Source: Micrasema longulum
Taxonomy: Eukaryota; Arthropoda; Insecta; Trichoptera; Brachycentridae
Direction of reading: 5' to 3'
NCBI GenBank assembly: GCA_022494885.1
Contig: JAGVSM010000209.1
Location: forward strand, 186,001 to 250,000
Length of the DNA stretch: 64,000 bases
Of this stretch, positions 58,110 to 64,000 are shown piece after piece (position 1 is the first letter of the stretch; each line of letters opens with the position of its first letter). The position numbers and the translations under genes are program-made. Under the pieces are notes generated by a model. The model saw nothing but the letters and a program-made list of their open reading frames with translations, was not told where the DNA came from and did not search any database.

Positions 58110-58370
58110 CTGTCAATATTACCAGAACCTGGAGGAGTATTTTCGACTCGATAGCTGCTCTCAGATAAAAATCCGGAATCGGAAAATTAAGTGGACATAA
58201 TTCCGCTTCATTGTGTAGTAATTTACACGTTCGCCTACCATTCTTGAGGTCCTGGGTTCAATTCCAGCAGGGCGAACGTGAAATATTGATTTTAAATGTT
58301 GTTGAAACTGGAATATTTCACTGCTGTACTAACACCTACATCCATCGTGGCAAACGGTGATTTAATTTAC
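58110..58370 (+). mobile_element. SINE-2 copy downstream of DH31
   Basis: Leader GGAGTATTTTCGACTCGATA and GCTGCTCTCAGATAAAAATC, core TTCCGCTTCATTGTGTAG and GGGTTCAATTCCAGCAGGG, body AACGTGAAATATTGATTTTA. The order is the same as in the intron 2 copy. Confidence 0.65.
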
Positions 58371-59169
58371 AGGTAAGCTATAAAATGTACCATTTATTTA
58401 TACCTAATATAATGTAAGTGATATACGAGTATACTATAAATTGATATTTTTCTGTGGTTCTGTGTGATACAACAACTCTCATCTATGAAATCAACTCAAA
58501 CCACTTAACTTTGTGATATGTGTAGCTATTTTATTCATTAATTTAACACGTAACTCTTATAAAAGTTTATAAAAAAATAGCACAATGCATTCAGTCAGTA
58601 ATAATCTCATTACGATTGAAATGTTAACTGGCCGATTTGTTCTAGAAATGAATAATGCCAAAAACGACCACGTCGAGCGCCACATGTGTCGCGAGTCATA
58701 TGTCAAAAGTATCATTTCAAAGAATAATAGTCCTTAAGAAATAATATTTGAAATACTGTTTTCCAAATTGAGAATCTTCAAAGAATTTGTGTAATCTGCA
58801 AATTTACTCTAGGAGAAAAATCCCGCCACTGGGTTTATTATGTTCAAAATATAGTATTACTTGTATGAAGAAATAAGCAGGAGTAATCGGCTAGTTCCTT
58901 GGCTCATAGCTGGTGCTGGGCGCATTTTATTTATATTTGGAAAAAATACAAATGGTCGCAATGATTTTTAAGAAATAATAATTAATTGTTTGTTTTTCTG
59001 TTAATAAAGTCACCGTAAAAAAATATTATGTAGAGTCAAACATAATGGTAAGCTGCGCATAATCGCTTCTATACACGATTCGCCCTACATCAGAGGACTG
59101 ATCATGTTACCTTTATTGAACAGATGGTCGTAATACGGTGCATTTGGTTAACAAATGGTTGCGGAAATG

Positions 59170-59825
59170 AAATGGTGATAATAATCTGGCATTGGCTAGT
59201 TTACATAAGTGGAGACTTTACTTGACTTTCATATTCAAAATGCATATACTTCTATATTTTCTTCTCTAAACTGTTCTACATCTCTGTTGTAATATGTTAA
59301 TCGTAATACTCGCCTAGAGGGTGAAATCCAGCCCTTGCCTATGAACATTTATTTGGGTAAAATCAAAAGACCGTTGACCAATTGACTTTGGCGCAACTGG
59401 TCTTAAGAGTAAAAGAAAACGGGAATGTATGAGCGATTAATTAAAATAAAAAGATCTAAATTTGTTACAGCAGAGAAGAAAAACATTTCAAGAAGGGATT
59501 ATGTAAGTCTAGGCATTAACGGGTCTCATAATCTGTCATTGCCTGGTTTGATTGACCACTTAACACACTGTATAACATTCGCTATTCTGCCTATGTTTAA
59601 ACATCCACACTCCCTCAACTCTTCCATCCGTTGACTTATATGAAGTAAAATATCTGAAACTTTTATCACGTGGGCGTGGGTGAGATCCATCCAGCTGAAC
59701 CATTTAACTTACTAGAAAATGTTCTTCCTCTCTCTTGCAACAAATTAAGATCTAAATGACTTGCAAGGAAGGAAATCCAACCAGTCTATAAACATTTAGA
59801 TATACTCAAAACATTGTTGAAGATG
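59170..59825. mobile_element. FB-C cluster downstream of DH31
   Basis: A reverse-oriented right arm (to about 59390, with CATCTCTGTTGTAATATGTT) is followed by a forward arm (59455-59670, with GTCTAGGCATTAACGG) and then the terminal motif ATACTCAAAACATTGTTGAA ending at 59822. The frame 59425-59634 is part of this repeat. Confidence 0.55.
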
Positions 59826-59829
59826 AAAT

Positions 59830-61235
59830 AGCTTACCGTAAAATATAATAAGTTTTTAATCATTAAATACAGAGACATGTCGATGATCACCATAATTTCT
59901 TTATTCCCACCCAGAGGTTTAAAAACATTTGTATAAACTTAAAATATTACTAACATCATTTGATTTATGGGAAAGTAAGCCCTCGTTTATAAAATGTGAA
60001 AATCGGAAAAGAAAAATTCCTCAAACATTTTTGCATACTATGGAAAATACGAAAAGAGCGATGGTTAAAATATTAAACTTCTCTCTCTGAGTTCTAAAAT
60101 AAAAGAACACAGAAATAAAATATGCGAGAGGTGGAATTCTCTCGGGAGATTCTAGGAAGCTCATTTTGAATATTGCACCACAAATTCTTAAAGATGCTTA
60201 TAGAACAAACACTTTTAGTTTTGCATTTACCAGGGTTAAAATACACACTGCATCAGAAATAAGCTTAACTTTATATTGATGGATACTGTAAATTGAATGA
60301 AAAACATTTTGAGAAGAAAGCATGGAAGTCTTTAAAATTACCGAACTTATAATAAGGATGTCCGTATTCACGCTAGAAGTAATTTTGATATAAAACAATG
60401 GTTTGTTAACTATTATTTTATATTTTTTATTGATTCATAAAGTAAACAGTATGGGATTATGCATGGAATAGCATTTATGATAAATGGCCTCCACGGCATT
60501 GCTGAAACACACGCATCTTTTGCCAAAAAAAAAAGTAAATAATTTGAATAAATGTGTCTGTTCTTAATTCTTAATTCTATGGGTCCGATGATGCCTCCAA
60601 CCAAAAATTTTGAAACGTTGTGGATGCATTTGTTTTTCAACAATCACTAGTTTTCTAACCCCCAATTACGACTTTAATGACTAAGGAAACCATCAAGTTA
60701 AAAGCGAGCCTCCTCGCTGAACATGGTTTTGTTCGAAATATTCAATTATTTTTTAAATATTGCTCAACAGTGAAAACGCGTTTAGCACTCCATTTTTAAT
60801 AACCCTTAAGTACCAGCTGTCCACAAACACAAAACAAACTACCAGTCTTAACCGCTCAAATGGCGCAAAATTAAAATCTTGCGTGAATTTTGAGCCAAAC
60901 GTTAAATATGTTAATGGCTGGTCTAAGTGATTTCAGTAAGTACCTGGCTAAATATTTTTTTTTATCCGAATCTAGAATTTCAACATTTCTTACGCTCTGT
61001 ACTTGCAAGACTTTATCATGAGGAATAATTTCACTATCCGACATAAAATTGTCCAAACTTAATGTGAAAGACGTAATAAAATCATTTAAGTTTAATTCAA
61101 TTATCGCGGTTTATGAAATTAAAATTTATTAAAACTAAAGTTACTCGATTTAGTTTATTTTTGTCCAACAGACCATTTTTAACGAAATTGAGTTAAGTGT
61201 ATAGGAGTTCTGAGAAAGCCTTTCATAGGTTTTCA
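59830..61235. other. Downstream DNA, no gene seen
   Basis: AT-rich with one faint FB-C remnant (about 60295-60340). Minus-strand frames at 60198-60643 and 60871-61056 have no domain support. Confidence 0.45.
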
Positions 61236-61237
61236 AA

Positions 61238-61480
61238 AAATATTTGTATTTATATACCATGCGCCCGAAGACAGCAGATAAAACTGTGTTTTTTTACGGG
61301 TCTTTGAATGGTTCTAGTTTCCATAGTAAACAATTTTTCAAAAAACAAAACAATGATAACACGCCAATAGTAAATACACATAGAGTTTTAAAAAAATACT
61401 GCTCTAGTGCCATAATCCAGAAAGAAAAAAACGGGAATACGTTTGTATGAAAAAAGTCGTATCACGTTTAGTCTTAAGAT
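61238..61480 (+). repeat. Dispersed repeat E, copy 2
   Basis: Second copy of the 962-1165 repeat (GACAGCAGATAAAACTGT and CTGCTCTAGTGCCATAATCC). It lies directly before THAP copy C; copy 1 is not next to a THAP element, so they are separate repeats. Confidence 0.6.
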
Positions 61481-61589
61481 TAAACATTATTAAATGTGCT
61501 TACAAAACTTTACTTCATAATGCTTTACAGTTTCGGTTTTCTTTGAAAAAAAACATCGACCTATTGATACACATGGCATCCGGAACCCT

Positions 61590-62300
61590 CTAAAATTAGG
61601 ACACTAAACTCATGTCTAAACGCCTAGTCCTGCCCTACGCATATTTAGTCGTTCTTTAACGTAGGTTTTGACGTGAGTTTGACATTTGATTCAAAACCGA
61701 AATGCTTGGTTGTCTCGTGAAAGCGTGTAAAAACATTTCGGATAAACGTGAAAAAGGTGGTGTAACTTTTTATTGGTAAGTAGGTACCCAGGTACTTGTT
61801 TATGGAATTTCATAACTTTAAATGACCAATTTTCAATAGAATTCTTTTTAGAAATTTAAAAATGTCAAACTTTGTTTTTTTCACCAACAGGAGTGCACTG
61901 TATTAAAGAATGCGATTTTCAAAAATGCATTGAATGTCAGTTAATATTATTTTAGTATTGCCAAAAATCCAGTGAAAAGAAATAAATGGGTAGAAATTAT
62001 AAGGGATCTACGGAAAATGTCTAATTGGGATCCATAAAAAACGAATATTGTTTGAAAACATTCAAAATAAGCTTTTTTTATCCACAAAAAAAATACGTCC
62101 TCCTAATTTTTTTGTACATTCATTCTCGGTGAGTTCAGCCTTGGTAAACGATAAAAAAAACATTTACGCTTCTAACCTTTTTCTACTTACTATTGAAGAT
62201 TTTAAGAGCTATAAATATGCTAATAGCAAAGATCTACATTTCTCTGAAAACAGCCCGTAAATCGGTCCAGCATTTATTAAGTCCATCGAGAACAACATAC
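61590..62300 (+). pseudogene. THAP-domain element, copy C (best preserved)
   Basis: Exon 1 at 61702-61775 reads MLGCLVKACKNISDKREK then GGVTFY, with C-x4-C, ending at a good donor (G|gtaagt). An acceptor at 61954-61955 opens exon 2 in frame: IAKNPVKRNKWVEIIRDLRK then MSNWDP and a stop at 62035. This is about two thirds of a THAP DNA-binding domain. The C-x2-H-F part is decayed (about 62050-62075 reads V, stop, KHSK). THAP domains occur in P-element-type transposases and in host regulators; which parent this had cannot be told. Confidence 0.65.
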
Positions 62301-63030
62301 TAACATTGTCTTTTACATACATATTATACAATCTAATGCTAAAGCGATAAATTATTCAAAGGTAATAGCATAGATATCTATAAATTACCAAAATAGCAGG
62401 AATTTCCCGTTGAATCTTCAAAGTTGTTCGTAATTGAGATTTGAAGGATTAATGAAGTTTTATTTGATAATGTGATTAAACTCTCATGATTGAAATAATG
62501 TGTTTATATTATAAACCTTATTATTAAAGTATTATTACTTATAACTTTACAGAACTAATAAGTCCTACTTAAATTACTTCTAACTAAAAATAACTGCTAT
62601 TGCTTAGAAGAGAACGAGCGATGTGTGAGACATTTATTAATATCAGCGTAATTAATTAAGTTTACAGGAGTTTAACAAAACATGGCAAAGGTAATAAAAA
62701 TAGATAGACTGATATCTTCTCTACTTACAAAGACGGTAAAATTACATGTTTAAAGATATTTGTAACATAAAATAACTGTCTTGTGCCAACATGGACCAAA
62801 TTTGTTACATAAAAAATGTATGATACAACAACGCATTTTGACATAACATACATTTTTTTAAATTAAACTTTTTTATACATACTACAAGAGAGACGGAGAA
62901 TATTTAAAGGGGAATATGGTTGTTTCGAGAAAGTTGAAAGAGCTGTATCTTTAATTGCTGTTAGTGTGATGCATATGACTAAATTATTTCACCTAAATAC
63001 TGGCAGCTTCATAAATATCAACAGTGAAAG
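62300..63030. other. Downstream DNA, no gene seen
   Basis: AT-rich with a short FB-C remnant near 62880-62935. Confidence 0.45.
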
Positions 63031-63254
63031 TACATTCCTCCAAATACCCGAAACCGTTATAAAGACCGTGGGTCTTCCTATCGGTTTCACACATACAAAA
63101 AAGGAACGTTTTTTTGGCAACAAACGAGTTATTCTTTTAAAATTTTCAATTTCTTGTATCGCGATTATAATTGAATTTTACTCTACTATTTTCGATGCTC
63201 CTTTCACTCTCAGATATTATCATCCATGACAATATAAAAAAAGCGTTTTAAAAA

Positions 63255-63480
63255 AAAAAAAATTGATAACTCACTAGGTATTGAACCAGGCCTTCCATGC
63301 ATTAGTCAGACACCTCAGCCATTACACCACTGATGCCGCTGTGTGATCAGCCTTACGTTTCAGGTGCCAGTTCACGAACATAAAATATTGAAATGTAAAA
63401 CCACCTTTTTAATCAATATTTTATGCCAACCTTCCCAGAAATTGAACCCGGGAACTCAAGCGCCAACCATTACATAATAC
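63255..63480 (-). mobile_element. Two SINE fragments in tandem
   Basis: On the minus strand the fragment 63345-63480 is SINE-2 core and body (GAGTTCCCGGGTTCAATTTC, TGAACTGGCACCTG). 63255-63345 is a second tRNA-like head (GGCATCAGTGGTGTAATGG, GGTTCAATACC). Confidence 0.5.
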
Positions 63481-63532
63481 AACGTGCAAACTGACAAACA
63501 CAAACACAAACATAAACACAAACAAACAAAAC

Positions 63533-63576
63533 ACCAGTCTGAAGATGCCCATTAGAGGGTGAAAGTGCTAATTGGT
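63533..63576 (+). ncRNA. Type-I hammerhead ribozyme motif, intact core
   Basis: Stem I is ACCAGT with ATTGGT (6 bp including one G-U). The core CTGAAGA fits CUGANGA. Stem II contains CCC/GGG, then GAAA. Stem III GTGC can pair with itself in a dimer through wobbles, and the cleavage triplet CUA fits NUH. It is followed by AAATAAGTGGAAG, like the tail of the 29.6 kb motif. It sits beside a LINE 3' end that runs off the window. Confidence 0.6.
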
Positions 63577-63654
63577 CAAAAAAATAAGTGGAAGTGTACC
63601 AAGTATTTTTAAATTAATAACTTTGATTTAAATATAAGTTATTACTTTTTTTAA

Positions 63655-64000
63655 TTTTTTTTTTATTTATTTACAATTTTAAAAAACCCGTTAGGGTTAC
63701 ATTAGAAATTTAATATTGTCTAGTCATTTTATGTCTCGTCTAGTCTAGTTAGTTCAGTCATCATGTGCTTTTTCAGATTGATTTTAAATTTGTCCCCATT
63801 AAAAGTTTTCAAGTAGTAAGGTAGGTCGTTGTAGTGTTTAAGTCCATTATGTAGTATTTTTGACTGTCCTGTGTTTGTCTTTGCTTTTTCAATATGTTAG
63901 TGTTTTTGTTGTCTGGTGTTATATTTATGTATGTCAGCATTTTTGACTAATATTATGTCGTCGTCTTGTATGTTTCCCAGTGTTATTTTGTGCACAATTT
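63655..64000 (-). mobile_element. LINE 3' fragment running off the window
   Basis: Near-identical to 27395-27912 on the opposite strand. The C-terminus is intact here (HYNDLPYYLKTFNGDKFK, stop at 63729-63731), but one in-frame TAA interrupts the earlier part, where the other copy has TAT. The element continues beyond 64000. Confidence 0.7.

Overview
This window is AT-rich eukaryotic DNA from an insect. The one gene I can identify with confidence is the insect neuropeptide gene for diuretic hormone 31 (DH31, the calcitonin-like diuretic hormone). The mature peptide starts GLDLG, as in beetles, cockroaches and other non-fly insects. The order is not settled; Coleoptera is a reasonable guess only.

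Layout. 1-24,500 is mostly transposon debris: tRNA-derived SINEs, 3' ends of non-LTR retrotransposons (LINEs), a foldback family, a piggyBac-type MITE, and one of three broken THAP-domain copies. A CpG-richer, TATA-containing patch at about 24,590-24,870 is a candidate promoter. The DH31 coding sequence has three exons on the + strand: 29,205-29,293 (signal peptide), 33,612-33,728 (spacer), and 52,074-52,212 (processing site, 31-residue hormone, amidation glycine, RRRR, stop). The splice phases agree and give a 114-residue precursor. Intron 1 is about 4.3 kb. Intron 2 is about 18.3 kb and is filled with LINE, SINE, foldback and piggyBac-type sequence. A complete tRNA-Glu(UUC) gene lies only 39 nt inside intron 2. 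Downstream of DH31 (52,500-64,000) I see only repeats and featureless AT-rich DNA.

The most unusual structure is a set of small type-I hammerhead self-cleaving ribozyme motifs. Two have an intact core (minus strand 29,638-29,680; plus strand 63,533-63,576). At least three are weaker, at 238-280, 4,626-4,665 and 32,480-32,519. All have a very short, mostly palindromic stem III, as known from Penelope-like elements and retrozymes. One lies in DH31 intron 1, about 0.35 kb after the signal-peptide exon.

Apart from DH31 and the tRNA, all recognisable coding sequence is broken transposon sequence: reverse-transcriptase C-termini, one YADD motif, and THAP pseudogenes. No CRISPR, operon, rRNA or other single-copy gene was seen. 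Repeat boundaries are approximate unless stated, because they come from comparing copies inside the window by eye.
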